Source of the DNA: Winogradskyella sp.
Lineage (GTDB): Bacteria; Bacteroidota; Bacteroidia; Flavobacteriales; Flavobacteriaceae
Direction of reading: 5' to 3'
NCBI GenBank assembly: GCA_002722255.1
Contig: PBLD01000006.1
Span: 29,463-93,462, forward strand
DNA: 64,000 nt
In this document: positions 47,732 to 57,263 of the stretch, in pieces
Numbering within the stretch: the stretch's first letter is position 1
Layout of the letters: each line of letters begins with the position of its first letter
Notes under the pieces: model-generated
The model's input: only the letters and a program-made list of their open reading frames with translations
The model's database searches: none
Told to the model about the DNA's origin: nothing
Translations under genes and position numbers: made by a program

Positions 47732-48747
47732 TACTTACTAAAACGATGCAGTGTAAAAACCATACAACTCAATAAAATAAATGCAACAACCTGATGCAAA
47801 ACACCTAACCAAACTGGCACAGCCAATAATAGCGTAAGTACACCCAGTAAAAACTGAATACCAACCACAAGTAGAAGACTGTTAACACCTTTAGTTTGCC
47901 ATTTGGTAATGTCTTTTCGAGTGGCTTTGTACCATATTGATAAAATGAAAATCACTACAACATATGCTAATGTTCTGTGTATAAATTGTACACCGCTTTT
48001 TCCTTCAATAAAGTTGAGGTATGTTGGGTTATGTTCTGTGTAAACAGTTTCATGAATAAGTTTGCCTTCACTCATAAAAGGCCAGTGATTGTGTATCCAA
48101 CCTGCATCTAACCCAGCTACAAAAGCACCATAAATAATCTGAATGATTAATACAACTAGACCTATTCTGATAAAATTTCTAAGTTTAGTGTCTATAGCTT
48201 TTTTATTAGGAAACATTAAATCTAATGCGACCCAAAATGTATAGGCAAAGGTTAAAAATGCTGTTGTTAAATGTGCGGCCAGCCTGTAATGACTTACGTC
48301 TGGTCTATCAACCAAACCACTTTTTACCATATACCAGCCAAGGAATCCTTGAAAACCTCCCATAAGGAGAAGTATTATGGATTTTTTAATGGTTGGTTTA
48401 GAAAGTTGTTTTCTAATTAAAAAATAAATAAACGGAATAATGAACACCAAACCAATAAAACGACCAATGACACGATGAATCCATTCCCAAAAATAAATGT
48501 CTTTAAAGTCTTCTAAAGTAAAGTGGTTGTTGAGTTTTTGGTATTCAGGATATTGCTTATAAAGCTCAAAAGCTTCATTCCATTCAACCTCATTCATAGG
48601 TGGAATTGTTCCTGATATTAGCTTATAATTAGAAATGGAAAGACCAGAATGTGTAAGCCTGGTAATACCACCAACAACAACCATAATAAAAATTAAAATA
48701 CAACCTGTAAGTAGCCAGTAGATTACGGCTTTATTATCTTTTTTCAT
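47731..48747 (-). CDS. ctaA: COX15/CtaA-type heme A synthase
   Basis: Integral membrane enzyme that oxidises heme O to heme A for cytochrome oxidases. The protein has 338 residues with about eight hydrophobic segments. The N-terminal GGITRLTHSGLSI motif, EWIHRVIGRFIG and IHRTLAYVV (His ligands) and the C-terminal VLHQVVAFILL are those of the family. It is last in a tight operon: its start overlaps the GNAT gene by 14 bases. No heme O synthase or oxidase genes are close by. Confidence 0.95.
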   Translation of the reverse strand: MKKDNKAVIYWLLTGCILIFIMVVVGGITRLTHSGLSISNYKLISGTIPPMNEVEWNEAFELYKQYPEYQKLNNHFTLEDFKDIYFWEWIHRVIGRFIGLVFIIPFIYFLIRKQLSKPTIKKSIILLLMGGFQGFLGWYMVKSGLVDRPDVSHYRLAAHLTTAFLTFAYTFWVALDLMFPNKKAIDTKLRNFIRIGLVVLIIQIIYGAFVAGLDAGWIHNHWPFMSEGKLIHETVYTEHNPTYLNFIEGKSGVQFIHRTLAYVVVIFILSIWYKATRKDITKWQTKGVNSLLLVVGIQFLLGVLTLLLAVPVWLGVLHQVVAFILLSCMVFTLHRFSK

Positions 48748-49198
48748 TTTGTAAATTTTTCATAAAACAAAGGCTGTTTTTTATTCCTTTGTATTGTCCG
48801 TAGTTAGGAATTATAGCGTATAAGTTCTTTTTATAAAATTCAACAGCTTCAATTTGTCTAATTCCTGTTTCTAGTATACATGAATCATAGTTTAATTCAG
48901 AAGCCCATTTTTCAAGTTCGTTTAAGAGTAAAGAGGCTATGCCTTTTCCTCTATGTTTTTCTGAAGTAAACATGCGTTTTATCTCAACGCTATTATTTTC
49001 AAAACCTTTAAAAGCTCCACAGCCTACAGATTTGTTTTCTGTGTAAGCGACAACAACATGGTTAAGATTTTCTATAGCGTTGTACTGATTGTAAAAATCG
49101 TGTTCATCTCCATCTGTAATCCTTAAATAGGCGTCGAGCTGGTTAACTAGATTAACAAAATCTTTATCTGAAGAATCAGTTCTTTTTAACCTAATCAT
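48734..49198 (-). CDS. GNAT-family N-acetyltransferase
   Basis: A 154-residue acetyltransferase with the GNAT acetyl-CoA loop ([25 protein letters not shown]) and a beta-bulge strand ([19 protein letters not shown]). The substrate is unknown; the small size fits protein- or amino-acid-acetylating members. The start overlaps the CCA gene stop by 4 bases (ATGA) and its end overlaps ctaA, so translation is coupled through all three. Confidence 0.93.
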   Translation of the reverse strand: MIRLKRTDSSDKDFVNLVNQLDAYLRITDGDEHDFYNQYNAIENLNHVVVAYTENKSVGCGAFKGFENNSVEIKRMFTSEKHRGKGIASLLLNELEKWASELNYDSCILETGIRQIEAVEFYKKNLYAIIPNYGQYKGIKNSLCFMKNLQNEKR

Positions 49199-50610
49199 AC
49201 CGCTACAGTAAGTCCTAATTTTTTTCCTTTTTCTATCATTAATTGATATGCAGCTTCATGTTCATTTGGTATATCACCTTCTAAAATGGCTTCTTTTATG
49301 GCTTCCTTTATAATTCCAATCTCTTTTGAAGGCTTTAAATTAAAAGCTTTCATTATTTCTTCGCCAGAAACAGGAGGTTGAAAATTACGCACACGATCAC
49401 GTTCTTCAACTTCAACAATTTTATCTCTTACAAGTTTAAAGTTGTTATGATACTTCTTGAACTTTTTAGGATTTTTTGTTGTAATATCTGCTTCGCAAAG
49501 TGTCATTAAATCATCAACATGCTCACCAGCATCAAACACTAGTCGTCTCACGGCAGAATCAGTAACTTCACTGGCTAAAACAATTGGACGAGAACTCATG
49601 AGTACCATTTTTTGAACAAATTTCATTTTGTCATTCAATGGCATTTTTAATCTTTTGAAAAGTTTGTAAACCATTTTAGAACCTACAAACTCATGGCCAT
49701 GAAAGGTCCAGCCTACTTTTTTGCTAAATTTTTTGGTTGGAGCTTTACCAATATCATGAAGCAATGCAGCCCAACGCAACCAAAGATTGTCTGTGGTTTC
49801 GCAAATATTGTCAACGACTTCTAGAGTGTGATAAAAATTATCTTTGTGCCGTTGGCCTTCTACTTCATCAATACCTTTGAGTGCTGTGAGTTCTGGTAAA
49901 ATAAAATCTAAAAGTCCTGTTTTTTCCAGAAGTTTAAATCCTATTGATGGTTTATCGCTTTCCAGAATTTTGTTTAACTCTGTAACAATGCGCTCTTTGG
50001 TTATGATTTTTATTCGGTCCTTATTGTCTGCAATAGCTTTGAGAGACTGTTCTTCAATTTTGAAGTTTAATTGCGTAGCAAATCGAATAGCACGCATCAT
50101 ACGTAGCGGATCGTCACTGTAGGTTATGTCTGGGTCTAGAGGTGTTCTTATAATGCCTTTCTCCAAGTCTTCGATTCCATTAAATGGATCTAAAAGTTCA
50201 CCAAAATTAGCTTTGTTGAGGCTTAATGCTAAAGCGTTAATGGTAAAGTCACGACGGTTTTGATCATCTTGTAGGGTTCCGTTTTCAACAAAAGGATTTC
50301 TACTATTTTCATGATAGCTTTCTTTTCGAGCACCTACAAATTCAACCTCAATGTCATCGTAGCGCAACATTGCTGTACCATAGGTTTTAAATATTTGAAC
50401 CTTAGGATTTGTTTCTAGGTTTTTAGAAACTTGTTGTGCCAATTCAATACCACTACCAACAGCAACCACATCGATGTCTTTGGCATCTCCACGCTCTAAA
50501 AGATAATCGCGTACAAAGCCACCAATCACATAACATTCTATCTGCAATTCTTCGGCTGAATGCGAAATGATTTTAAAAATATGGTGCTTTAAGGCTTGTC
50601 TATATGTCAT
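49195..50610 (-). CDS. CCA tRNA nucleotidyltransferase with HD domain
   Basis: Poly(A)-polymerase/CCA-adding family, about 471 residues from ATG50610 (the longest frame is 11 codons longer). The nucleotidyltransferase head has [12 protein letters not shown] and DIDVV. The acidic region [12 protein letters not shown] and [12 protein letters not shown] complete the catalytic part. The HD domain shows HDIGKAP, with preceding HTLEVV. This arrangement builds or repairs the CCA end of tRNA, with the HD part acting as phosphohydrolase. First gene of the three-gene operon. A -7 element lies 30 bases upstream. Confidence 0.92.
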   Translation of the reverse strand: MTYRQALKHHIFKIISHSAEELQIECYVIGGFVRDYLLERGDAKDIDVVAVGSGIELAQQVSKNLETNPKVQIFKTYGTAMLRYDDIEVEFVGARKESYHENSRNPFVENGTLQDDQNRRDFTINALALSLNKANFGELLDPFNGIEDLEKGIIRTPLDPDITYSDDPLRMMRAIRFATQLNFKIEEQSLKAIADNKDRIKIITKERIVTELNKILESDKPSIGFKLLEKTGLLDFILPELTALKGIDEVEGQRHKDNFYHTLEVVDNICETTDNLWLRWAALLHDIGKAPTKKFSKKVGWTFHGHEFVGSKMVYKLFKRLKMPLNDKMKFVQKMVLMSSRPIVLASEVTDSAVRRLVFDAGEHVDDLMTLCEADITTKNPKKFKKYHNNFKLVRDKIVEVEERDRVRNFQPPVSGEEIMKAFNLKPSKEIGIIKEAIKEAILEGDIPNEHEAAYQLMIEKGKKLGLTVAV

Positions 50611-50640
50611 TATAACAAGAGTTGAATTTATTTGGATGTG

Positions 50641-50648
50641 CAAAGATA
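50641..50648 (-). promoter_or_regulatory. -7 promoter element TATCTTTG of the CCA operon
   Basis: The minus strand reads TATCTTTG, 30 bases before the ATG at 50610. It also shows that the longest frame (from 50643) starts within the promoter, which supports the shorter start. Confidence 0.55.
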
Positions 50649-50721
50649 CAAACGCTAAGTAATGATTTTAAAATTATAGAGCTATTTATTCCAATGCTTT
50701 GAAAAGATTTCTAATTTAAAT

Positions 50722-51777
50722 TCAGATATCCCTATAAACTTGGAGATATTGTTTTGCGCTCTTTCTCCAAGAGAATTTTTCTGCTTGAGAAATTAATTTC
50801 ATTGCTCTTTCTTTTGGGTTTTGCTGGAATTGATTCAAAGCTTCTTTAACGATATCTGCCATATACTCAGGATTATAATGCTCCATGTAATATGCCACAT
50901 TTCCACCTACTTCTGGTAAAGATGTTTTATTAGAAATTATAACAGGGATGCCAAATGTCATGGCTTCAACTACTGGTAATCCAAAACCTTCTGCTAACGA
51001 CGGATGTAATAAAGCTAGAGCGTTGCTATAAAGCTCAATCTTTTCCTTTTCACTTACAATTCCTTTGATAATCACTCTATCCAACACGTCATTACTATTA
51101 GCCAGTTTATTTATTTCATCCTTTTTTTCCTTAGAGCATTTTCCAATAAATATTAGTTTTATATCCTTGTCTAGATATTTTAACATGGGTATTAATTTAT
51201 CTTGGTTTTTATAACCCCGAAATTCACCAACAGAGAGTAAATAACGAAAACTGAAATGTTTGGATTTTACTGGTTTTAGACCTTCGAAAGGATTACCGTT
51301 ATAAATGGTATATTCTTTTGTATGTTCTGGAATATTAAACTTATTTTGAATATTTTGTTTAGTAAAATCTGATATATAAACCAGTGCAGAACTTTTATCT
51401 ATTTTTTCTTGTAGCTGTTTATATCTTATTTTAGTAGACTCATCTTCTCGTTCAAATAATGAAAATATTGCATCATGTATAGTGTATACAAACTTAGTAT
51501 TACTCGAGTTTGTAGGTTCAATTTTGCTTAGGTGCGTGATACCATGAAAAATATCATAATTTTTAATAAAATTGAAATGTTTATGAAAACTATAATAGGT
51601 TTTGTAGTTTACCGAATTACCAAAATGTTTTCTCCACTGTTTTGGAACATAATAAGTAAGATTTAAGTCTGAGAACTCCTCATGCTGAAGATGTTGAGCA
51701 AGATTAAGGCAGTATTGCCCAAAACCTTTGTTAGTATTTCGTAAATAATGAAAATCGATAATAACGTTATTGCTCAA
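50722..51777 (-). CDS. glycosyltransferase, family 4
   Basis: A 351-residue GT-B enzyme expected to add a sugar during surface-glycan or lipopolysaccharide assembly on the cytoplasmic side. The donor-binding motif is LHPSLAEGFGLPVVEAM (E-x7-E). SVGEFRGYKN is the phosphate-binding loop region. The N-terminal half contains a short acceptor-side domain. It follows the next gene by 9 bases on the same strand. Sugar and acceptor are not readable. Confidence 0.9.
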   Translation of the reverse strand: MSNNVIIDFHYLRNTNKGFGQYCLNLAQHLQHEEFSDLNLTYYVPKQWRKHFGNSVNYKTYYSFHKHFNFIKNYDIFHGITHLSKIEPTNSSNTKFVYTIHDAIFSLFEREDESTKIRYKQLQEKIDKSSALVYISDFTKQNIQNKFNIPEHTKEYTIYNGNPFEGLKPVKSKHFSFRYLLSVGEFRGYKNQDKLIPMLKYLDKDIKLIFIGKCSKEKKDEINKLANSNDVLDRVIIKGIVSEKEKIELYSNALALLHPSLAEGFGLPVVEAMTFGIPVIISNKTSLPEVGGNVAYYMEHYNPEYMADIVKEALNQFQQNPKERAMKLISQAEKFSWRKSAKQYLQVYRDI

Positions 51778-51786
51778 AACTCGAGT

Positions 51787-52740
51787 TTACTTTAAGATTG
51801 CTTTTATCCAATTATTATAATGATATTGATCATAAATTGACTTTGGTAATTCTTTATAGGGCTCTGATAAAAATGTTTTTGGAATAAATACCTCTTGATC
51901 TGGATCAATTATGAAAATATTATTTAGATCGTAGAAATCGTACGATGCAATATCCTTATTTGAAGTAATAAGTTTCTTTTCAAAAAACAAACTCTCAAAA
52001 ACTCTAAAGGTTAAACCATCTTGAATTCCGTATTTATGGACGTCTATGATAAAATTACATGCACTAATTTGCTTTAGAACCTGTTCATTATTTTGCCTTT
52101 CCACAATAAAATCTACTAAATCAGACTCCTTCTGTTCCTTATCTGATTGTACCAGAAATTTATAGGATAGATTTTTTTGCTTAAAAAATTGAGCTATTTT
52201 CTTTAATAACTCTAAGCGATAATCTTTAGATAATATTGTAAAACCATCAAATGAGATTTTATCGCTTTTAGTATAATTATCTAAATAGATAAAGTTGGGA
52301 AGAAACTGTAATCCATATTCTTTAACATCTTTTTTTTCATAGGAATATACCCTGTCAAAATAACTTATAACATCTTTTTTTCTAGGGATATTATTTATAG
52401 AATCGTGATAATACGCGATAAAATTATCGGTTTTTTCTTTGAGTTCTAAAAGCTGGGAATCGAAGAATAAATCTGGTCTTACAATAATAATGTAGTCATA
52501 GGTTTTACCTTCTGTAGATTCTATTATTGGTTGTAGTTTATAATAATTTTTTAGCTTTTGCTTTTTGAAAATTTTATACAGTGCAGAGTACAAGTGTTGA
52601 AATATATTTTTGTACTTAAAGTGTAATGTTGCAATATTAAAGGATTCAACCGTTTTGAAATGTTTTTCAAGACCCTTTGGAATGTTTTTATAATATCCAC
52701 TTAGATCGTAAGTAATAAAGAGTACCCGGTTTTTCTGCAT
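51787..52740 (-). CDS. glycan-locus protein, possible CgeB-like glycosyltransferase
   Basis: A 317-residue protein without signal peptide. It starts with VLFITYDLSGYYKNIP, has an internal YDYIIIVRPDLFF and a C-terminal DGLTFRVFESLFFEKKLITSN that resembles the nucleotide-binding half of CgeB/GT-B enzymes. These segments suggest a glycosyltransferase, but I do not recognise the family with confidence. It is followed at once by the GT4 gene and belongs to the glycan locus. Confidence 0.65.
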   Translation of the reverse strand: MQKNRVLFITYDLSGYYKNIPKGLEKHFKTVESFNIATLHFKYKNIFQHLYSALYKIFKKQKLKNYYKLQPIIESTEGKTYDYIIIVRPDLFFDSQLLELKEKTDNFIAYYHDSINNIPRKKDVISYFDRVYSYEKKDVKEYGLQFLPNFIYLDNYTKSDKISFDGFTILSKDYRLELLKKIAQFFKQKNLSYKFLVQSDKEQKESDLVDFIVERQNNEQVLKQISACNFIIDVHKYGIQDGLTFRVFESLFFEKKLITSNKDIASYDFYDLNNIFIIDPDQEVFIPKTFLSEPYKELPKSIYDQYHYNNWIKAILK

Positions 52741-52853
52741 AGAAACAAAAATATTATTTTATGCTTATTTAAAATAATTTTGTTGCTAACAAAACTCAAA
52801 AATCCCATCGTAAAATAAAATATTAGTTTTGTATTCTCAAATCTAATCTTTAA

Positions 52854-53625
52854 ATGATAGATAATAAGAACGAAATAGTTGTTTACACTGCGTTATTTGG
52901 TGATTATAGTGATTTAATGCCTCAGCCGAAATTAAAAGAGATGACTTTATTTGCTATACCGACCAAAATATCAAATCAAGTTCTTGGGACATAGTAAAAG
53001 TTGAACCTCCGATAGATAATGATAATACAAGAAGTAACAGATACTATAAACTATTACCTCATAAGCACCTTTCTGGAAATTATAAAATTAGTATCTATAT
53101 TGATGCTAATATTTGGATAATCAAGATATAAATGATCTCATTAAAGAAAAGATGCTCTTGGCTAAAATGGCATGTTTTGACCATAATCGTAATGCTATAG
53201 GAAAGCGTAATTGTATATATGAAGAGTATCAGGCGATTTTGGATTATGAAGAAAAGAAAGGAGTACAAAAAGACCATCCCGAGGTCATGAGAAAACAGAT
53301 AGATCGTTTTAAGAAAGAGGGATACCCCAAAAATAATGGCCTGATAACAGCACCAATACTAATAAGAAAACATTCGGATCCTGAAATAATTAAAGTGATG
53401 GAGGCTTGGTGGAAAATTGTACTCAATGAGAGTAAGAGAGACCAGTTATGTTTTAATTATGTAGTCTGGAAACATAATTTTACAAACTATGAGTTTATTG
53501 ATGGAGATGTAAGAAAGAGAAATCCCTGGTTTTATACCATAAGGCACAACTAAAATTTTAAATCTAAGATTTTTGAAATTAAACTTAAGCGGGCCTTGGG
53601 GTATAAAAAATATAAGTTTAGCTGA
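52854..53625 (+). pseudogene. DUF616-family glycosyltransferase with two frameshifts
   Basis: Three consecutive frames of one protein can be read. Frame 1 from ATG52854 gives IVVYTALFGDYSDLMPQPK. After a shift near 52940 (AAAAGAGATG) frame 2 gives DFICYTDQNIKSSSWDIVKVE and RYYKLLPHKHL, then IYIDANIW. After a second shift near 53113, frame 3 gives CIYEEYQAI, KEGYPKNNGLITAPILIRKH and SKRDQLCFNYVVWKHNF. These are the landmarks of DUF616 (TOD1/MUCI70-like) glycosyltransferases in the right order. Each shift equals one missing base. A TAA at 53551 is followed by 24 more in-frame codons that look like a basic tail, so a nonsense change is also possible. It lies in the glycan locus. Confidence 0.85.
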
Positions 53626-54730
53626 CGGTTTTAACGACCGAAAGAAGCTCTTGGTAAAATTTCTCAGCAATAACTTTCTTTGTGAAATTTTCAAGTAAAT
53701 GATTATAACCGTTACTTACTAAATTAGTTCTCAAATTATTATCATTAAATAAGAGTTCTACCTTATTTGCAAAATCTGTTGGATTTCCTACTTCAGCTAA
53801 AAGTCCAGTCTTTTTATCAATAATAACTTCAGGTATTCCACCTGCATTTGCGGCAACAATAGGGACTTTGCAAGCATAAGATTCTAACAAGACTCCGCCT
53901 GTTGGTTCGTTGTTTGAAGTAAACATGAATATATCGAACTCTGGGAGGATCTCAGGTATATCATTTCTAAAGCCCATAAAAATTATATCGTTATTTAAAT
54001 TTTTATCACTTACGTATTTCTTAATGTCATTTTCTAATTCACCCGTACCAACAAGAACATATTTTGCCTTAATATTATTTCGTTTTACTAAAATTTCTAC
54101 TGTATCTACCCATGTATAATGATCCTTGAAGCCAGTAAATGCAGCAATGTTTCCTATAATTTTATAGTCCTTTGCGAGATTGTATTGGTTATGTAATAAA
54201 CCTGTAGCTTCTTGCTTTTTAAACCTTTTAACATCGGTAACACTACCTATAATCCTTAATTTAGTATGGTCTTTTACAGCAAATTTCAGTACGTCTACTA
54301 CTGCGTCTGAAACACATATTATTTTCTCTATGCCTTTGTAGTTGTATTTCCACTTCCTAAAATAATTGGTATCCACACGCCTTATAAGAGTTCTACAAAG
54401 TACCAATGGTACAGGAAGATTATAGAACTTATGAGCTATTACAGAAATAGTGTGGGCTGTACTATTATGAATTAATACAACATCAATTTTCTTTTCTTTT
54501 ACAATCTTTGAAAGCTGTTTTGCAAATTTAAAATCATACTCAGATTTAAAATCAAAACCAATAACATTCATTTTTTTTTGTTTAGCCACTTCATATATCG
54601 GAGTATTTTTGGCACAAATAATATATTGATCTTCTATTAGGTTTTGATCTCTATAATATTCATACAAATAAATAATTTTTTGTTCGTGCCCTCTCCAGAC
54701 CGTTGATGCAGTAAATTGTAATAAAACCAT
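53618..54730 (-). CDS. glycosyltransferase, family 4
   Basis: A 370-residue GT-B glycosyltransferase. The N-terminus lacks a signal. The nucleotide-sugar site is TGGVLLESYACKVPIVAANAGGIPEVI, and GNIAAFTGFKDHYTWVDTV is the preceding loop. RTLIRRVDTNYFRKWKYNYKGIEKIICVSDAV is the linker strand seen in LPS and exopolysaccharide GT4 enzymes. It is convergent with the broken DUF616 gene, overlapping its last bases. Acceptor unknown. Confidence 0.92.
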   Translation of the reverse strand: MVLLQFTASTVWRGHEQKIIYLYEYYRDQNLIEDQYIICAKNTPIYEVAKQKKMNVIGFDFKSEYDFKFAKQLSKIVKEKKIDVVLIHNSTAHTISVIAHKFYNLPVPLVLCRTLIRRVDTNYFRKWKYNYKGIEKIICVSDAVVDVLKFAVKDHTKLRIIGSVTDVKRFKKQEATGLLHNQYNLAKDYKIIGNIAAFTGFKDHYTWVDTVEILVKRNNIKAKYVLVGTGELENDIKKYVSDKNLNNDIIFMGFRNDIPEILPEFDIFMFTSNNEPTGGVLLESYACKVPIVAANAGGIPEVIIDKKTGLLAEVGNPTDFANKVELLFNDNNLRTNLVSNGYNHLLENFTKKVIAEKFYQELLSVVKTVS

Positions 54731-54872
54731 TAAAAGTTATTTGTTTAAAAATCACATCAAAAATGATTTACAAAGAAACTAAAAAACAAATAAACATATC
54801 CATTAACTTACAGATTAAAACTTTAATTATTGTAGATTTGTGTCGGTCAAATGAGCATAAATTTTCTTAAAA

Positions 54873-55637
54873 GTGAATCTGGTTAAAAAAATAAATGATA
54901 GGTTTAAATCAACTGAAAAATTCTTTGATGATATAATCTTAAACTTTGATTCTAGAGGAGAACCTTTTGGAAATCAAGATAGAAATTCTTTAAAGATTTT
55001 TAATCTCAATGGAAAAACCATAAATATAAAATCATTTCGAATACCAAATTTTGTTAATCAAATAACTTACCGATTTTTTAGAAAGAGTAAGGCCCAAAGG
55101 TCTTTTGAATATGCTAATAAATTATTGAGCTTAGGGATAGGTACGCCACAACCAATTGCATATTATGAATTTACAACTCATTTTCTTTTTAAAAAAAGTT
55201 TTTATATATCTCAACAGTTAGATGATGATTTAACTTATAGGGAATTGACCTTAGACCTAGATTACCCGGAACATGAAAAAATTTTAAGATTATTTACAAG
55301 ATTTACTTATAATTTACATGAAAATAACATCAATTTTTTAGATCATTCTCCAGGTAATACTCTTATAAAGAAAAATGAAGATAAATATGAGTTTTACTTA
55401 GTAGACTTAAACCGAATGCAATTTAAACCTATGGATTTTGAAACTAGGATTAAAAACTTTTCAAAACTAACTATACACGAATCTATGATAAAGGTAATGA
55501 GTGATGAATATTCAAAATGTTGTAATGAGCCATATGAGAAAGTGTTTAATCTTATGTGGAATTCAACGCAAGCCTTTCAGGAAAAATATTACAAAAAAAA
55601 ACGGTTAAAAAAGAAACTAAAATTCTTGAAGAAATAA
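54873..55637 (+). CDS. LPS kinase, WaaP/InaA/Kdo-kinase-like
   Basis: A 254-residue kinase-like protein that may phosphorylate a lipopolysaccharide inner-core sugar. The kinase core has a Lys in INIKSFRIPNFVN. The catalytic loop is NFLDHSPGNTLI and the metal-binding Asp is in FYLVDLNRMQF. The basic tail (KKKRLKKKLKFLKK) suggests contact with the membrane. The start is a GTG (no in-frame ATG fits). The preceding ATG at 54851 reads only 11 codons. It faces the GT2 gene, leaving 4 bases between the two ends. Confidence 0.82.
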   Translation: MNLVKKINDRFKSTEKFFDDIILNFDSRGEPFGNQDRNSLKIFNLNGKTINIKSFRIPNFVNQITYRFFRKSKAQRSFEYANKLLSLGIGTPQPIAYYEFTTHFLFKKSFYISQQLDDDLTYRELTLDLDYPEHEKILRLFTRFTYNLHENNINFLDHSPGNTLIKKNEDKYEFYLVDLNRMQFKPMDFETRIKNFSKLTIHESMIKVMSDEYSKCCNEPYEKVFNLMWNSTQAFQEKYYKKKRLKKKLKFLKK

Positions 55638-55641
55638 ATTA

Positions 55642-56400
55642 TTACTTCTTCTTGTAAATTTCACGCAACTTAGAGTACTTCAAAAAAGTAATGTTTGCAG
55701 TTTGTATACAGATTACAAAGCCGTTAAAACCATCTAAAAAACCAAGTCTTAAAACATAAGATTTAAAAAAAGCCCAAGTTGGATTCCAGATAATTTTCCA
55801 AATAGGAGCAGTTTTACCTTTATCGAAATAAGCTTTAGCAGCGATGGTTGAGAAATGTTCGGTTTTTTTATTGAATTCAGAGTAGGTTTGGTAGGTCCAA
55901 TGCAAAATATCTCCTTTTAAGTGACCACTTTTGGTATTGCTGTCGAGAAATTGAACATTGTCATGCGGATTAATACCTTTCCATTCTGCTTTGGTTTTGT
56001 CAAAAACACGCAATTTTTTATTGGGATACCAATCACTGTGTTTTATCCATTGACCGCAAAAATTATTATAACGGTTGGCATAATAACCATCAAAATTCCA
56101 GTTATTTTTTAATGCAATTATGGATTTTTGAAGTTCTTCAGAAAGCGCTTCATCACCATCAAGAGAAACAACATGGTTGTGTGTAGCTTGGTGTAGTGCA
56201 AAGTTCTTTTGCTCTATGTAGCCTAAAAATTTTTGCTCAATAAACGTTACATTATATTTTTGGCAAATGCTTTTTGTATTATCGGTAGAGTAGGAATCAA
56301 CAACAACAATTTCTTCAACAACATTAACTAAGGATTGTAAACACCGCTCAATGTCTCGTTCTTCATTAAAGGTAATAATAACACCAGAGAGTTTAATCAT
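55642..56400 (-). CDS. glycosyltransferase family 2, WaaE/KdtX-like
   Basis: A 252-residue GT-A glycosyltransferase that resembles lipopolysaccharide core transferases of the WaaE type. The start IKLSGVIITFNEERDIERCL, VVVDSYSTDNT and VVSLDGDEALSEEL (DxD-type metal site) are canonical. C-terminally, WNPTWAFFKSYVLRLGFLDG is a shared membrane-near segment of WaaE. It is divergent from the next GT2 gene, 41 bases apart. Confidence 0.92.
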   Translation of the reverse strand: MIKLSGVIITFNEERDIERCLQSLVNVVEEIVVVDSYSTDNTKSICQKYNVTFIEQKFLGYIEQKNFALHQATHNHVVSLDGDEALSEELQKSIIALKNNWNFDGYYANRYNNFCGQWIKHSDWYPNKKLRVFDKTKAEWKGINPHDNVQFLDSNTKSGHLKGDILHWTYQTYSEFNKKTEHFSTIAAKAYFDKGKTAPIWKIIWNPTWAFFKSYVLRLGFLDGFNGFVICIQTANITFLKYSKLREIYKKK

Positions 56401-56427
56401 TTTTAAGTATTAAGTTGGTAAAAATAG

Positions 56428-56435
56428 TATTTTTG
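56428..56435 (+). promoter_or_regulatory. -7 promoter element TATTTTTG of the GT2 gene at 56442
   Basis: TATTTTTG ends 6 bases before ATG56442. The longest open frame would begin at a TTG inside this element, which argues for the ATG. Predicted mRNA would be nearly leaderless. Confidence 0.5.
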
Positions 56436-56441
56436 TGCCAT

Positions 56442-57263
56442 ATGAAATCACCAAAAGCATCATTGATAATTAGTACTTATAACCAACCAAAATGGTTGGA
56501 AAAAGTATTGTGGAGTTGTGAAAACCAAACAGAGTTAGATTTTGAAATTATCATAGCCGATGATGGTTCTAAAGATGATACAAAAAAGCTTGTTGAAGCT
56601 TTTAAGAAAGAGTCTAAGTTACGAATAAAACATGTTTGGCACCAAGATAATGGATTTCAAAAAACCATAATTTTAAACAAAGCAATAGTACAAACCAATA
56701 CCGATTATTTAGTCTTTACAGATGGTGATTGTGTTTTACGAAACGACTTTATAGCAACTCATTTAAAGCACAGGGAAGAAGGTTGTTTTTTATCTGGAGG
56801 CTATTTCAAATTGACATCGCATATTAGCACCTTAATAACAAAGGAAACTATTAAAAATCAAAAGTGTTTTGATATTAATTGGCTTAAAGAAAATGGTTTA
56901 AAATCTTCATTTAAAAACAATAAACTAACTTCAAAAGGATTAAAAGCTAAAATTTTAAATATATTAACACCAACTAAAGCGACATGGAATGGACATAACT
57001 CTTCTGGATGGAAAACGGATATTTTAGAAGCAAATGGATTTGATGAACGTATGCAATACGGAGGCGAAGATAGAGAGTTGGGCGAGCGTTTATTCAATAA
57101 AGGCATTACGGCAAAACAATTGCGTTACAGTGCGATTTGCGTACATTTATATCACGAGAGAGGCTATGTAAAGCCAGAAATGATAGAAAAAAACCGCGCT
57201 ATTAGGGAAGTAACAAAAAAAGAAAAATTAATTCGTACAGCATTTGGTATTAAGAAAGGCTAA
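56442..57263 (+). CDS. glycosyltransferase family 2 with galactosyltransferase-type C-terminal domain
   Basis: A 273-residue GT-A enzyme. N-terminal motifs are ASLIISTYNQPKWLEKVL and IIIADDGSKDDTKKL. FTDGDCVLRNDFI is the DxD region. The C-terminal part (ANGFDERMQYGGEDRELGERLFNKG) is the beta-1,4-galactosyltransferase-like domain. It stands beside a GT9 heptosyltransferase-like gene with which its end overlaps by 4 bases in convergent orientation. Acceptor unknown. Confidence 0.92.
   Translation: MKSPKASLIISTYNQPKWLEKVLWSCENQTELDFEIIIADDGSKDDTKKLVEAFKKESKLRIKHVWHQDNGFQKTIILNKAIVQTNTDYLVFTDGDCVLRNDFIATHLKHREEGCFLSGGYFKLTSHISTLITKETIKNQKCFDINWLKENGLKSSFKNNKLTSKGLKAKILNILTPTKATWNGHNSSGWKTDILEANGFDERMQYGGEDRELGERLFNKGITAKQLRYSAICVHLYHERGYVKPEMIEKNRAIREVTKKEKLIRTAFGIKKG

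Noticed and set aside
50641..50648. Extending the CCA gene upstream to 50643
   Set aside because: The longer start lies within the TATCTTTG promoter element, so the ATG at 50610 is preferred.
52854..53625. Frameshifted DUF616 gene as a programmed frameshift
   Set aside because: The two sites lack a slippery heptamer and a stimulatory structure, and two successive shifts in one gene are not typical of programmed frameshifting.
54851..54886. ATG-started 11-codon frame overlapping the kinase gene start
   Set aside because: Too short, different frame from the kinase, and no family or conservation evidence; the GTG at 54873 gives the full kinase.
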